Counted from the first letter of the stretch, positions 22,868 to 37,800 are shown. The stretch is 64,000 bases of DNA from Cladorhizidae sp. MBARI D1340-BT2 (GCA_028752905.1 JAQNBH010000013.1:14700316-14764315), one strand, 5' to 3'. The notes: generated from the sequence alone by a model not told the origin. A program made the numbers and translations.

Positions 22868-25800
22868 GTTAACAAACAAACAAACAAATATAATAAAAAT
22901 AATAAATACACAAATAAGAAATAAAACAAATAAATATAATAATCATAATCACGTAATGAAATGAGAGCCTTCATCAATCATTGCTCCTGATGAAGGGGGC
23001 CAGAGCATCTGGTCGAAACATTGACAGAGTAAAGTTCAAGTCCATTATTGAGAAGGTCATTGTAATTCGTTATGTCAATAATAATAATAATAATAATAAA
23101 CGATGATAAATCCCCCCCCCCCCTCCTCCCCCCCTTTTTAAAGTAAATAGTGTGTTCCGATCATGCGCTAGCATGTTATCACAAGCTTGTAGGTTGGGGA
23201 GGAGGGTGGAGCAGTTAAGACTGAGGAGAGAGTGTGGGGTGAGGTTGAGGGTGGAGAGAAGGGGAGGATTGAGGGGGAGATGAGTGAGGGGGGATGATAT
23301 AGGGGACGATACCAAAACCAGAGTTCCTCCCAGAGCATTGAAGCATATGAGCCCGCTATCCCTTCACAATTGAAGGCGTATTGACCACTACGCCTCACCG
23401 TTGTGCTACAGTTCAAAGTTCATTGTAGTCAAGCTGATGATGTATTACAATTATTGTGGGTGCAAAGTTTGCGGCAGTTCTAGCTCTAGATACTCTCGTC
23501 TTGTGAGCAAGACATGTTGAATGTGGACATCCTGACAAGGTACATGTATTCCTAGCAGCTCAAAGAAACACAGGAAGGCTGGCATTGATCCAAAATGGAA
23601 GTTGAACTTGCCCTGGATGTGGAGAATGGGCAAAGTATTCCCACATTCTCTCTGCCCAAAACATAATTGCAGGCCTACGATGGTCGCCATCAGAAGACTC
23701 CAACAGCATAGAGCTAAGTGAAGAGCGAGTGCCATATCACAGCAGGTTGACTTGTGCTTGGGGAGATGGTGCAGTGCCTAGGTGAGATTGTAGGTTAGCC
23801 ATCACTTTTTACCTACAGAATCTCCTTTCTGTTGGGATATTTCTTCCAGAATCATCCTTGTAAACAGTACACAGTTACGCATACTTCGTCCATGAAATAT
23901 TTCAAGAAAATCAATATATGATTCATTGTAGAATATGTTTGCCAATCGTATTACTGCAACCTGTAAACACAAAGAATACAAGACCAAAAAACACATAGTC
24001 CGCTACTCCAGCGATGACATGGCCATATCCATTACAAAATTCCTGGGGAGAACACTGCAAATGTATTTGATTAGTGAGTGATGTTGGAGGGTGGTCGGGG
24101 GTGGATGAGAGAGAAGGGAGGAACAGTAAGAGGGAAGCAGAATGGGGATGGTGTACATGTAGGGAAGTGGAAGATCAAGAGATGGCAGGAGATTGAAGCT
24201 GAGAGAGGAGAGTTGTTTTTAAAGAATTTCTCATCCTCTTCCATCCCTGTTTCATCATTGTTATCCTATGTTTGTCATCTTGCGTACAAATGTTGGCTGT
24301 GCAGGTACATCAAAGAAGCCCAACCCACGGTGATGGACACCATGTCTATGTGGTACATAGGGCTATTGGGGGCCACAGCTAAGGCCTCCATGCCGGTGAC
24401 GCCATTCCTCAGAACACTTCTTCTCACACAATCTAAGTGCGTTGGGAAGCGTCCGTCATCGGCTATTGATGTGGTGCTATATATGGTGGTGGTGTTGATA
24501 TCTTTTTATTTGTGCGTGTTAAACTATTTGTTATGATTTTGTTACTTCTCTCAGAAACTCTCTCTCGTTTCTGCCTCCCCTCTCACTTTCCCCTTACTCT
24601 CCGTCCAAACCGGATTTCCTGACGTCCTTTGTGATGAAAGAAATGGACACCTTGGTCAACACAATCTGGTACAATTATTCCTAACATAAAAGCAATGCTG
24701 AATTATGGCTGTTTTTATACTCGCCCTCAACTCCTTGCTCACACTGCCTCATCCTCCACCAACCTCCCCCAACAACTCACCCCCAGTAAATGCGAGGATG
24801 GCAACATAGATCGTGAAGGTTTAGAAGTGATGACCTCTTTTGCCCTGGCCCATGGCGATGCCAACAAGATCATCGAACTGCTCTCTGTTCTGCTACGTGA
24901 GTAGGGGTGTGGAGCGTCGACAAAGAGATATGGTCACACACATTTCCATGGTAACTATACAAACACGTGCACGCACATGCAGAGAACGCGACAATGAAGT
25001 TAAGCTTGGTGTCTGTTATGGAGAAGATGCGTGGCATTATCAAATGGAAGAAAATGAAGCATGGTAAGTGAAACTCAAGTAGAATCAGTCCCATAATGTT
25101 GAAAAGGAAGCCATTTTTAGAAGAGGGAGCGAACCAGAGCAACCCAGGTTGGACCAGATAGGGTTAATCCAAAATTCACACAGTGTAGTGTTTTGATTGT
25201 AATGCAATTATTCGTACATACATGTATGTAGTACATGCACTGTAGGAAGTGCTCTAATGAGATTCATAGAGCATTAATCATCAATCCACCCCCACACACA
25301 CACTAGAACCATTTGTGCAAAGTTTGTGGTTTTCCTGTAGCTTCTGAGCCTGGCCCCACGGAGCATGTTGGTGGGAGTGGAGTGCAGGTGCAATGATCGC
25401 AATGGTATCGAGGACGTTTGGTTTGGTGTAGAGGTGGAAGCTCATGGATGGTGATCAAGCTGTAGCTGCATGGGCACTAATTTTTTTAGCAAATCTAGGG
25501 AAGTCCCACGCATGAAACCTTGTGATTGCCAGCATAGAAGGATACAATTGGCAAGGTCAGACTGAGATAACTTGGCTTCTACCAACTACTTTTCAGAGTT
25601 CGACTATGTAAGTACCCTGACAGTGCGCTTTTAAGCGGGCACAATATAATTTTTTTCAAAAGTGTTAAAACCCTGTCTGTGGTTGCGATTTGGAGCTTCA
25701 CAGATACTGTATACTTCACTCTATGAATTTGATATATACATAGCTCAAAAGATAGCTCTCTCTGTGTGTACTCTATTTTGATACAGTACTAAAATACTGT

Positions 25801-28800
25801 TGCGTAGGGTAACTATGCCAAAGTTACAGGCAGTCAAAGTTGGGGACCTCAAACCTTTATGCCTGAATTTTCTCGGTTCTAGCTCTTGATTGGAAAGTGG
25901 TGTTAGACAACTATCAATGGCTAGAGGAAGTCCTACTCTACAAAAGGAGTGTTTTCAAGCGCCAGAGTTGAAAACCAGTTTCCTAAAATTGATTTTTGAT
26001 CAGCTGAGGTCGGTGAGGTTGTGTGAATATTTTACCTAACAATGTATGTTTGCTTAAATTATCATTTAAATTTTTTTCAATCCAGCGCTTGACCACATCT
26101 TCTGTTTTAATGAAACCAGTAATTTTGCAGAGTAGGGCTTCCTTTAGCACCCATAGGAACTGCAGGCATGCAGTTTTTACCTGTAACTTTGTATACTTCT
26201 GTATGCAATAGTTTTTAGTGAGCACACAGAGAGAGCTATCGTATATATACATCGAGTGAAGTGAGCAGAATCTATGGAGCTCCAAATTCGTAAGCACAGT
26301 TTTTTTAACACTTTGTAAAAAAAAAATGCTATCCACCACCTTAATTAAGCTATGCCCTTATGAGGACCAGACCTTTTTTGTGGTTTTTACTTTAAAAAGG
26401 AACAACAACAACAACAACAACAAAGGCCATAACTTTTTAATGATTCATCCATTTTCAATAAATTAGGGATCATAAGATAAATATCCCATTCTGTGTGCTT
26501 ACCAATGCATATAAGTGTTGCAATAGATATGATTTAATCACTTGCAATAGCATTACAAATACAACCCAAGGCCTGTCCACACTGCACAAGCCAATACACA
26601 TTGCTTGCATCCACACTGCACTAGCCAATGCACATTGCTTGCGTCCACACTGCACTAGTCAATGCACATTGCTTGCGTCCACACTGCACTAGCCAATGCA
26701 CATTGCTTGCGTCCACACTGCACTAGCCAATGCACATTGCTTGCATCCACACTGCACTATACAATGCACATTGCTTGCATCCACACTGCACAAGCCAATG
26801 CACATTGCTTGCGTCCACACTGCACTAGCCAATGCACATTGCTTGCATCCACACTGCACTAGCCAATGCACATTGCTTGCATCCACACTGCACTAGTCAA
26901 TGCACATGCACATGCACATGGCTGCCATCATAGCTTCAATGTGGAGGACAATGAATGAAAGAGGATGATGTTCGTGAATGAGTTGGAAGAGAAGAGATGG
27001 CAACATGAGGTGGAGAAGGAAGAGAAGAGAAGGCAACATGAGGTGGAGTTGGAAGAGAAGAGATGGCAACAGGAGGTGGAGTTGGAAGAGAAGAGAAGGC
27101 AACATGAGGTGAAGTTGGAAGAGAAGAGATGGCAACATGAGGTGGAGTTGGAAGAGAAGAGATGGCAACATGAGGTGGAGTTGGAAGAGAAGAGATGGCA
27201 ACATGAGGTGGAGTTGGAAGAGAAGAGAAGGCAACATGAGGTGGAGTTGAAAGAGAAGAGAAGGCAACATGAGGTGGAGTTGGAAGAGAAGAGAAGGCAA
27301 CATGAGGTGGAGTTGGAAGAGAAGAGATGGCAACATGAGGTGGAGTTGGAAGAGAAGAGATGGCAACATGAGGTGGAGTTGGAAGAGAAGAGAAGGCAAC
27401 ATGAGGTGGAGTTGGAAGAGAAGAGAAGGCAACATGAGGTGGAGTTGGAAGAGAAGAGATGGCAACATGAGGTGGAGTTGGAAGAGAAGAGATTGGTTAG
27501 AATGCAAACGTGAAGTGAAAATGAACCCGACCATGTTCAGGTTCCTGCAATTAACGATGGTGTTCCTCTGTTCCACCTTCATCCTCTCTCCACATGCTGC
27601 TTCTCAATTTGAGAGCAAATCATCACGCCATCTCATTCCAAACATTCCTTTCCCCAAGTCTTTTTTGTAACCCGAATTATTTATTTGAATATGAGCCAAA
27701 TCAGTTTGATGAAGACAAGAATTGTTGTCTAATATCATTTAAAGAATGAATGCACGCTAAAATATTATTGTTCGTTTCATGTGTTCCTCTGCATGTTCCT
27801 CCCCTGAATGAGCCGAGTCCTATGCAGATGAATACACATGTGCATGATAGTAGTGCAGGAGAGGACAGAGGTTATGTGATAGTGATTAACACATGAATGA
27901 ATCCACTCTTGTGGCTCACCAGTGCACAATGCTTATGCCAGTGTGGACACGATTTGTCCAGATCCTAACCAGCTCCAAAGATACAGGCACCAGCTTATGT
28001 TTGTGTGCTGTGTGTTCAGGCCTGAGCTAGCATTTATATGTCATTAATACACTTCCATCCGGTATATAATGAGATGGCCAGCATAAAAACCATCATAACT
28101 CAAGAATGGTTGACGATCATGACTCTACAACTTTAAACACAGTAATATAACAGTGTGGCAATGGTCATTAAAACAATTTTTTTTAGAAGATGACCCAAAA
28201 TTGTCCGATCCTACCTTAATGGCATGAGGCAACAAGAAAATGGGCACTTAATACTGAGCAACTGCTTAGCAACCATGTTCTGGTGCAGACAAAATTTATT
28301 TCTTATGGGTATAAATCACTGATATGTTCTAGGCTAGTAGAACAGTTGTGAGCAGTCGTACTGTTGCTGACTAGAGTAGAGCCTGTTGTGTCATAGTATG
28401 GACAACACAATTACTAATTTATCTTGTTGTCAGCAATGGTGGGACTGACTTCCGAGCAGGAGAGTTTAAGAAATAGGGGCTAGAACCACAAGTACAGTAA
28501 GTAGTTCCCTAATGTATACTTTATAACAACCAGCTTTTGCAATGTGTTGCATGTGTTAAATGTATGTGTTTACATTATCTGTTTGAATGCTGGCCTATAG
28601 TTCCATGGACGTATGTTATACATGGTGATAATGTGTTATAATGTGTGATGATGTACTGCCCCATGTGAGAACATGCCATAATGCATGTGTGTTTGATTAC
28701 GGTCTGCTTGTGTTTGTAGCTGAGGCTCTCAAGATGAGTTTGGTGAGTTGTGATGGAGGAGAGAAGTCGGACGAGCACAAGGCTGATCTCATTTTCTCCA

Positions 28801-31800
28801 ACCATTCAACCAGTCCAAGTAATGTTTAGATTCTCTTCGCTTGGTCACTCTTATCCTTCTTCCTTCTCTCTCTCCTCCCTCTCGTCCATTCTCCTCTCTC
28901 ACCTTCTTCTCTTCCTGCATCCTTCCTCCTTCTCCTCTCTCTCCTCCGTCATCTCGTCCTTTCTCTTTCCCTGTCCTTCTCTTTCTCTCCTTCCTCACCC
29001 CCCTCGCTCTCTCCTTCCTCACCCCCTCGCTCTGTCCTTCCTCACCCCCCTCGCTCTCTCCTTCCTCACCCCCTCGCTCTGTCCTTCCTCACTCCCCTCG
29101 CTCTGTCCTTCCTCACCCCCTCACTCTGTCCTTCCTCACCCCCTCACTCTGTCCTTCCTCACCCCCTCACTCTGTCCTTCCTCACTCCCCTCGCTCTGTC
29201 CTTCCTCACCCCCCTCGCTCTGTCCTTCCTCACCCCCTCACTCTGTCCTTCCTCACCCCCTCACTCTGTCCTTCCTCACCCCCTCAGTCTGTCCTTCCTC
29301 ACCCCCCACGCTCTGTCCTTCCTCACCCCCCACGCTCTGTCCTTCCTCACCCCCTCACTCTGTCCTTCCTCACCCCCTCACTCTGTCCTTCCTCACCCCC
29401 TCACTCTGTCCTTCCTCACCCCCTCAGTCTGTCCTTCCTCACCCCCCACGCTCTGTCCTTCCTCACCCCCTCACTCTGTCCTTCCTCACCCCCCACGCTC
29501 TGTCCTTCCTCACCCCCTCGCTCTGTCCTTCCTCACCCCCCTCACTCTGTCCTTCCTCACCCCCTCGCTCTGTCCTTCCTCACCCCCTCGCTCTGTCCTT
29601 CCTCACCCTCTTTCTCTCCTTCACCCCCCCCCCCCTCCCCCCCCCCCCCCTCCCCTTCTTCCTTCTCCTCCCATTCTCCTTCTTGCCCCATAGGGCTCTG
29701 TGCTCTATCATCTTTTCCTCCAGTCCTTTGCCCTCCTCCCTGGATTAATATGATACGGGTATTATGTAACTGTTGTTATTTTTATTGTATCTTGCAAATG
29801 TTATTAGCAGAACCCTCCCTCCCCCCATCTCTTGTTCACACCACTTAGACTCCTACATCAGTGCAGAGGACACCAAGATAGTAACAATATGTGCCAAGGA
29901 GGAGTCTGGTCACCTGATGTGCATCACAAAGATAAAGGTTGATGTCCACTCTGCTGATGGTGCGAAGTCTGGCGTGGTGTTTTTGTCGTCTGAGGACCTC
30001 ACTGACGAGAAGCATGTGGAAAAGATGAAAGAGTTTGATAACTGGACTCTAGAGGATTACAAGCAGATAGATAGAACACTGGGCAGGCAGGGGTGGGTGT
30101 TGTTCCTCATTGATGTTGCTTGAATGTTAAAATTTGTTGTTGTTGATGTTGCTAGTGGTGACCGGATGGACTTGACTCCAATTGCTTACTTCTCAATGGA
30201 CAAAGATAGGTCAGTGTTATACTTGCTAATCACTCACACATACATACTCTCTCCATTGTCTCACACACACACTCTCATATACATGTACACACTTAGCACA
30301 CACACACCAACATATTGCACACACACACACCGTACACCCACACTTTCACACTCGTCTTTCTCTGCTGTAGTTGGGTGCTGGACATGGAACCTAATGTCAT
30401 CACAACTGGAACTGTATGTTTCAATATATAACAAAACAACAACCACACCCTCAATCCTGTTGTACCCTCCCCCCTTTTCTAGTATCTGACACTGAAATTT
30501 TTGGGTCCACTGAAGGAAGATGCCAAGAAGATCGTGGTCCACTCTGTGCAAGTGTACGGACATCACTACTCCGAGAGAAGCCGGAAGAGTCTTGAGATTC
30601 TTGAAGATTTGGTTAGTGTTCACCCGAGTAAGGAAGAGGGGAGAAAGATAGAGAGACAGAGAGAGAGAGAGAGAGTGTGTGTGTGTGCATGTGTGTGTAT
30701 GGCTAATTACCATGCTGTAACCTCTCATACTTTTTAGGAGTCTTTGTTGTTCCTTGGCGAGGACGACGTAGAGGAACTAGACGCGGTTGTCCTTCTCCTA
30801 CGGATCATATACGTTCTCGTCACTCTCTTGCAGGACTTGTTGTCGATACAGACCAAGTTGAAGCAGGCCCACCTGGATCCCTTAATGTTTACGGTGTGTG
30901 GGTCATTTCACATGACTGGTCTTGTGCACGTCGTTGACAAATACCACGGCTCGTTAACTTCTTCATATTATAATAACCTTCTCAATAATCAACTTCAAAT
31001 TATATTCTCTAGACGTTTCGACTAGAAGCTAGTCGAAATGTCGATAGAATACAATTTGAAGTTGATTATTGACAAGGTTATTATAATGTTATGTCAACTG
31101 AGAATTCATTGAGAATTTCTTCATAGTTTGAGTGGATTTGCTCAAGCTGGTTTATTCGTGTCTAGCTGGTCTTGATAAGCTGGTTTAGTTTCTATGGTTT
31201 ATTAACCGGTTAACTTCCGCGAGTGCTTCATTGAGCAATTGTCGGTTATGGTTTGCTAAAGGAAATCAATATGAACTTGACAAGATGCAATATGCCCAAT
31301 ATTTTATTTGTTAATGTTGTTATTATTGTACGCGCTGATGCTCAGTGGACCGCTGAGTGACTGTGAGTAGCCACACCCATGTGCTTGCGACTTTAGGAGG
31401 TGCCAGCTTTTTTGCTTGGTGCTCTGAGAAAATGGCGTGGGATTGCAAACTACCACCTAGGACTATCTTTTCTGGGTTGTTTCTGCTCTGTCTGTCTGTC
31501 TGTCTGTCCGTGAGCTCTTCTGCTGAGAAGGTTGTACAGATACCATACCTGGAAACACTGCAGATCCCTTCCTTGGCCCTGAGGAAAGAGGTGCTCCTGG
31601 ATGGATTACCTTGCTGTAATTTCTTGCAGATTGTGGTGCAGCTTTGCTCGCTTACCTCTGTGGAGCTGATTGTCTTGCCCAGCTGCACTGCACTGCACTG
31701 CACTGCCCAGCTGCACTGCCCTGGTGCATTTGTGTTGTGCTGATGTAAATGATTATTTCTGCAGTAGAGTTTCTAGTGAATATGATTATCTCGGTGGATG

Positions 31801-34800
31801 AAAGGTTAATAAGTACATGCATGCATTGTAGGTGCTAGTTGGATGTTATCAGTTATTAGTAGCTGCACAACAAATTGGCGCGAAGGAAATAGCAAAAATA
31901 TTTAGTGTGTTGATGATTGGTTTCCAAATAGTCGATGGTCATCTGACATTTTGTTCAACTTTTTTCCTGATTGATGATGGTTTATATTTTATGTGGGAAA
32001 GAACATGTGCAAAACTTTGTCCATTATTTCTTTCAAATTGGCAGGAATCTCATTTGGAGGTGGACAATCTCTCGCTGGAGAAGATTTGGAAGCTCTATCT
32101 CCTTCTGGCTGACAAGTAATGGTCTTCCTCTCTTCCATTCAAACGTTTCTCTTCTGTCTTGTCTAGTTTCCTGCTCCTCTCTCTCTCACATCTCTCTTGG
32201 ATACACACGCATTTGCTTCTTCCTCACTCATTTCCTTCATCTCATCCCTCCTCATTTCATAGCTTCTGTCAGCCATTACTTATTGTCCATCCCTCTCGTC
32301 CTCCCTCTCAATCTGGTTTTCTCCAATCCCTCGCCTCTATCAGCAATCGGCAGGACCAGCCTCTCTGTGAACATGGTGGCTTTCTGGCTCTCTACCTCCT
32401 TCGGACATCCCTCCCCTTCATCAAACAAACCCCTTTGAAGACCAAGGAGATTTCCCCAGCTGGCTCCTCTCCTCCCAACCCCATGACCTTTCCATCAGAA
32501 GTGCTGGCGCAGTTGTGTCACCTCCTGGACGCAGACACAGATCCCAGGGTGAAGTGGCTTGTGCATGAGATTGTGAGTGAGGGAGTGGTCGTCTTTTTCC
32601 CCGACTCCAAAGCTCGGATGGAGTATCTCCTGTCTATGATTCGTTCTGTGCTGGTTAGTACATGTGTTTCCATACTATATATACATGTATGTTCTTTGGT
32701 TGGCGCCACAGCTACCAGTCCAATCTTCCCTCACTAACTATTGGAAGGGTGGTCACTATTGGGAGAGTGGTTACTAGCAATTCCGTTAAGTTCATGAGGG
32801 ACGCACAACAATTAATAAAAACATAAGACCTGCAACTGCCAATCACTATTTCTATCTCTGTCAGGCCAATCCTATTGTTCCTGGAAGCTGTTCTGCCGAG
32901 GAAGGCTGCACAGGCACCTATGCCTACCGAGAGGCTCTCTGAATTCTTTCCCTTTTGGGGAAAGCAGGTGCTTCATGATGGATTTCTTTGTTGTAAGCTT
33001 TGTTGTGGAGCTACAGTAGTCTGACTTATGTAGGCTTTCTTTGCTTACTTCAGTAGAGCCAATTCAGCCAACTGCAGCTCACTTGCATTCTGATGGTGAA
33101 GAAGTTCTAGCTAGAAATTTGAAGCTTTTACAGCAGGTGGACTGCTTCAGTTGGAGCGAGGTTCCTAATTGGGGATGAATGGTGACTGGTATAATAACAT
33201 AATTGTGATTGTGTACTCTATAATGTATACTATGATCATGCAGTGTCATGCAGAGTTATGCGGACTCTATAGATGTCTTATTTTTTGTCCAGGGGAGGAT
33301 TGTTATGCTTTGATGTGGGGAACCTGCTTTGATGTGGTCATACTTGTTACAGTCCACCATGTGTGGTGTTGGCCTGGTGTTTATGTAACCAGTGAGGGTT
33401 TGCTTTTACTTTCCTTTGTAGGAGGACAACCAACCCCGATCCTGGTGGCTGAAGTTCGAGGCTCTGTGTCACTACTTCAGCAAGACTGACTGCAAGTCAG
33501 TCCTCAACCTCCCTTCAAAGCTTGCCGATGTCAGTTAAGTTGCCTTGCTTGCAGAGGAGGTTGTGCATAATATCTTCAGTCAGTATCATGGTCTCGAATC
33601 AGATACTATGTTTTGGTCAATCCGAGATAGTCACTTATTCATCTGAGAGAGCAGCAGAAGTGATTTCGAGGGGCCTATAGATAATATTTTCTGAGGAAGC
33701 CACCCCAGTCCCACTAGCCAGGCACATCCATACATGGGCAAGGGGTTGATCAGATGTCATAGAACATTTTGTTCAGATTTTTGGTAGCGTTTCATCGCAT
33801 AACTAAAGAGCTCGTGAAAATATATCTGTGAGATCACATGTGCGCGTGCAGCGTAAGTCCTACGGTAATGATTATGCAGGAACAAAAACTCATTTCATGC
33901 AAGCATACAAATATACTGTGAGATAATCTGTACAGAGAGAATCTTCCAATTTATCCCGGAATATTAGAAAGGAGGTAAGCAATTCACAGATGATCAATTC
34001 ACAGATGATTAAAATTAATTTGTAGGAAAATTAATTTGTAGGAATGGCTGCAGTCTTCCTTCCCCCTATGTCCCCCTATGGCAGAAAATCATGCTGGAAA
34101 CCTTGCCAAAATTACAGCCTCTCTATGGCGACATGCACATGCATGCATGCACATCAGATCCCATACTGGCCCAGTTAAGTTCATGTATGGCCCGCCAGGA
34201 ATGTGTTTGCAACCTCCTCTGCTCTCTCTGCTCTCTGTGTGTGCAAGTTTGTTACCATCATTTACATCGCAGGTGACGGAAGAGAAGATAGAGCCCACAC
34301 TGAGCATGCTCAATACTATGATCGTTGTGGCCAATAGAGAGGTATGCATCACTTGATCAACTCCATCATGTCATGTGACCATTGTGTGTGCAGTTAAACA
34401 TACACATGTCGTCGCTTGCAGGCCCTGACTTGCCTGCGTACTGGAGCCTCCAAACTCGATGATCTGACTAACCTCCTCAGCACATTCCAGGCCGGAATGT
34501 TTTTCTGGTGTAGAGATATGCTGGCTTCAGATCATCTTGGTGAAGGCAGGAAGGAGCTAGTCAACAACTTTATGAACAATTGTAAGCAAAGCACTTGGAA
34601 ATGGTCGCTGTGGGGTGCTTTTAGTGAAAGATGATCTATTCCTTTATTGCTGTTTATGATTATTTTGTGGTGATGGAGGTGATGATGGGGGTGGTGGTGG
34701 AGGTGATGGTGTCAGTGGCGGGATGGTAGTGTAGTCTTAGTAGTGTGAGGGTGGTGAAGAAGGTGGATGGTCATTAATGTGTGATGGTGTTGGATATGAT

Positions 34801-37800
34801 GGTAGTTTGGAAGTGATGGTGGTGGTTGTGTAGGTGATGGTGTTGGTTGTGATGATAGTGATGGTGTTGGTTGTGATGATAGTGATGGAAATGATGATGT
34901 TAGTGGTGGATGTCTTGGACCAGCTCTCTACCTCCTATAATCATGTATGAATCGTAATCCGGGTAGCCATATTGAGAATTTTCTTTTGGTGGTTTTCGCG
35001 GACCATCTTGCCTCCCCACAACAGGAGTCAAGGGTGGCCTAGCTACAGTAGTGATAAAAATAACTTTATGTTGCGTTTCTTTACAACAAATGTGGTACGC
35101 TTGAGCGTTTAAAAAGCAACGCGGTCCACCATTTAGGAATGCACCGATACTGGTACGCATGAACTTGTAACACACCGTTGTAACGCATCGTTGTTTAATT
35201 TTACTTCAATCAGTACACATGACAAATAGAATTCGCGTGCATTTGGCCGGCATAGTTCTATTTAGGTAACATTGCAGCAGCAGGCCAGTTTAGGTAGCTC
35301 TGTCAAACTGATGATGTTCAGAAAATATCTAAGGATACTATTCCTAAAAGAAGTAAGCCCCCTCCCTTGTGTTTGCTCTTGATGTGTTGGAGGTACTTTT
35401 AGGATTTTGTGTCTTACTGAACTCAACTAGTCTCTTTGTCTGAATAAATTTTTACTTGCTAGTATTTCATTGTAGCTGAGATGTGATAAGATTTTATTTC
35501 TAGTTACTTAAGTGCTAATTATTTTGCTTTTTTTGCCAACATTTCTACCCAAATACTTCGGTTTTCATCAGGGCATCTTAGTGACCATCTGATTGACGAT
35601 TTGAGCAGCTCTATTTTCACTTGAGCTTGATCAGGACATGCATGAGCTAAACTTGCTGCACACAAAAAGGTCTTGAGTCCTCTGCACCTACAAAAGCTTG
35701 GATTACATGTGTGTTTTACATATGTGTGTAGTGGCTCGCTAGGTAGTATGGACGTCTTAATAATGCAGGGCACTGTTCCATATTTTGGCTGCATGAGAAC
35801 TGTCACCATTATGCAATGCATCCTGTTTGGGGAGGGGTTGACTCCAAAAGGGGGAAGCTAGTCAGCAACTGATAGCACTTTAGGTGTTGGATGTCTGTGG
35901 TTTGTAAATGCAGGTACCAAGTCCGAGGATGGAGATGTCAAACTGGCCCAGAAGATATATAACAATAACTAGCTTTACACCTACACCAGTGACAGGAGCT
36001 TTACTTGCCTTGTCAATATTGTCAGATAACAGCTACTGCACCAAGCCACACACGAAGATCTGGCATAAATTATTATCAATACCTAGTAGCACTGCGAAGA
36101 ATCACCTCAACAAAACTGCTTGTGTATTACGAGCTTCACAGTACATTTGTCAAACTAGATGATATTCTCAGATGCACTTTCTGCCTTGCCAACAAATTGC
36201 TGTGCCCACTCCAACCTCATGACCTGGAGTGCGGAAGGTAGACAAAATATGGTATAAAAAAATTAATATATATATATTGAGCAAGAAACCTGGTTACTTT
36301 AGGTCCACCAGAGTTGAGCCCTGGCATGCAAGTTATGTGCATCTTAGTTTGCTTACACCACCCAGTGTCGTCTCAAACATGTAAGCACCCACAAGCCAAA
36401 GCATTACCTTGTTTGCCTCTGAATAGACGGCAACACGAACTGCCATGCATCAATATCCAACCACGAGTTGTCTGTCCTACACCAAAAGATGGCTCTCAAA
36501 GAGTAATCATTGCTTTGAAGAAAGCCTCTACTGTAGTTGGTAGGCCATCATCTCATCAGCCTGGATTATATATTACACAAAGTTGTCACTGTAGTATAGT
36601 ATAGTTTTTGTATAATGCTCTGCATAGAAAGGCATTTCAGGTTCCTGACTTCATATTCCTTGTGAGCTACCAATTTTCTATAATTCATGGCATGGCACAA
36701 AAACTTACCTGCCACTTGAGCCTCGACAACCAATTTCCTCATTGAACAAAATGTCGTGTGGCCTCGCAGGTAGTGTTTCAGGAAGCTCAGGTCACCCTAC
36801 CTAGTTACTCTAAGTCCATCAATATCTTTGGGTGCTTGAAGCATTAGGTTAAAGTTCAGAATTCTTAGGGCGACTACACCATAGTGCGAGAAAGAAAGGT
36901 GTAAGCTACTGACTTACTCGAGCGAGCGACTAAATGCAACACGTGAATATTTAATTTCTTGTTAGTATGCACAATGCAGCTATGTTTTTGAAGGACGCTA
37001 GGAAAAACAGTAAGAAGCGCACACGCAACGCTCGTGTTAAAAATGTAGTACGTACATACGTTGTTCGAAAATGCAACGTAAAGTTATTTTTGACCACTAA
37101 GTACTATACGTGAGAGAACCTTCCCATAAGGGACGTAAAGGGTGGGATAGCTACCAAGAGAACACACAGAAACATGCAACTATTTCATACAAGGGAAAAA
37201 AATCACAGTACAGGAAATTGCCTTGGATGTCATACATTTTCCGAAATCACAAGTATTCGTCTGAACAGAAACCAATTTACTCTGTGAACATGTCCAAGCA
37301 ACAGTAATGCATGCTCTAGAGTTCGTGCAGGCACACAACCGTGAACGTATCAAAGCATCCAATACCCCAACCTCAAACACGGATAGTAGTGGTGAGGAGG
37401 AGGAGGAGGGAGAGGAGAAGCTGTTACTTGATGACTGGGATGACTGGATACAGGATAACTTATGTACTTGTTCATTATAGAGCTTTATTTTGTTTGCACT
37501 CATTACTTGATGATTTGAGGGGGGATGCCTCCATTTTTTAAACATTTTTTACAAAAACCTCTGGTTACCATCCATGGATTCTGCAAACTTCATGGTATGG
37601 ATTTGATATATAGCTCAAAAGATAGGTCTCCCTGTGTGCTCTCTTTTGATACTAAAATATTTTTAATAGGTATAACTATAGCCAAGTTACTGGAGCTAAA
37701 GTGGATGGAACCTCAAAACCTGAATGCCTGATTTTTCCGCATAAATATCTCCAGACTGCCAAGTGCTAGAGAGTTGAAATTAGCACCAGTGGACAGAGGA

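Noticed and set aside
22983..23020. Hammerhead ribozyme in the hairpin module (CTGATGA...CGAAAC)
   Set aside because: The core words and a stem II-like hairpin are present, but there is an extra base between CTGATGA and the stem, and no stem III can form: CGAAACGTC or CGAAACATT leaves no loop. Resemblance noted, not called.
23330..23415. Functional tRNA gene
   Set aside because: Anticodon loop is too short, the T-arm box is damaged and no acceptor stem pairs.
31832..32044. Exon beginning VLVGCYQLLVAAQQIG
   Set aside because: Has an acceptor-like TAG but no donor in phase, and exons 15 and 16 already join in frame.
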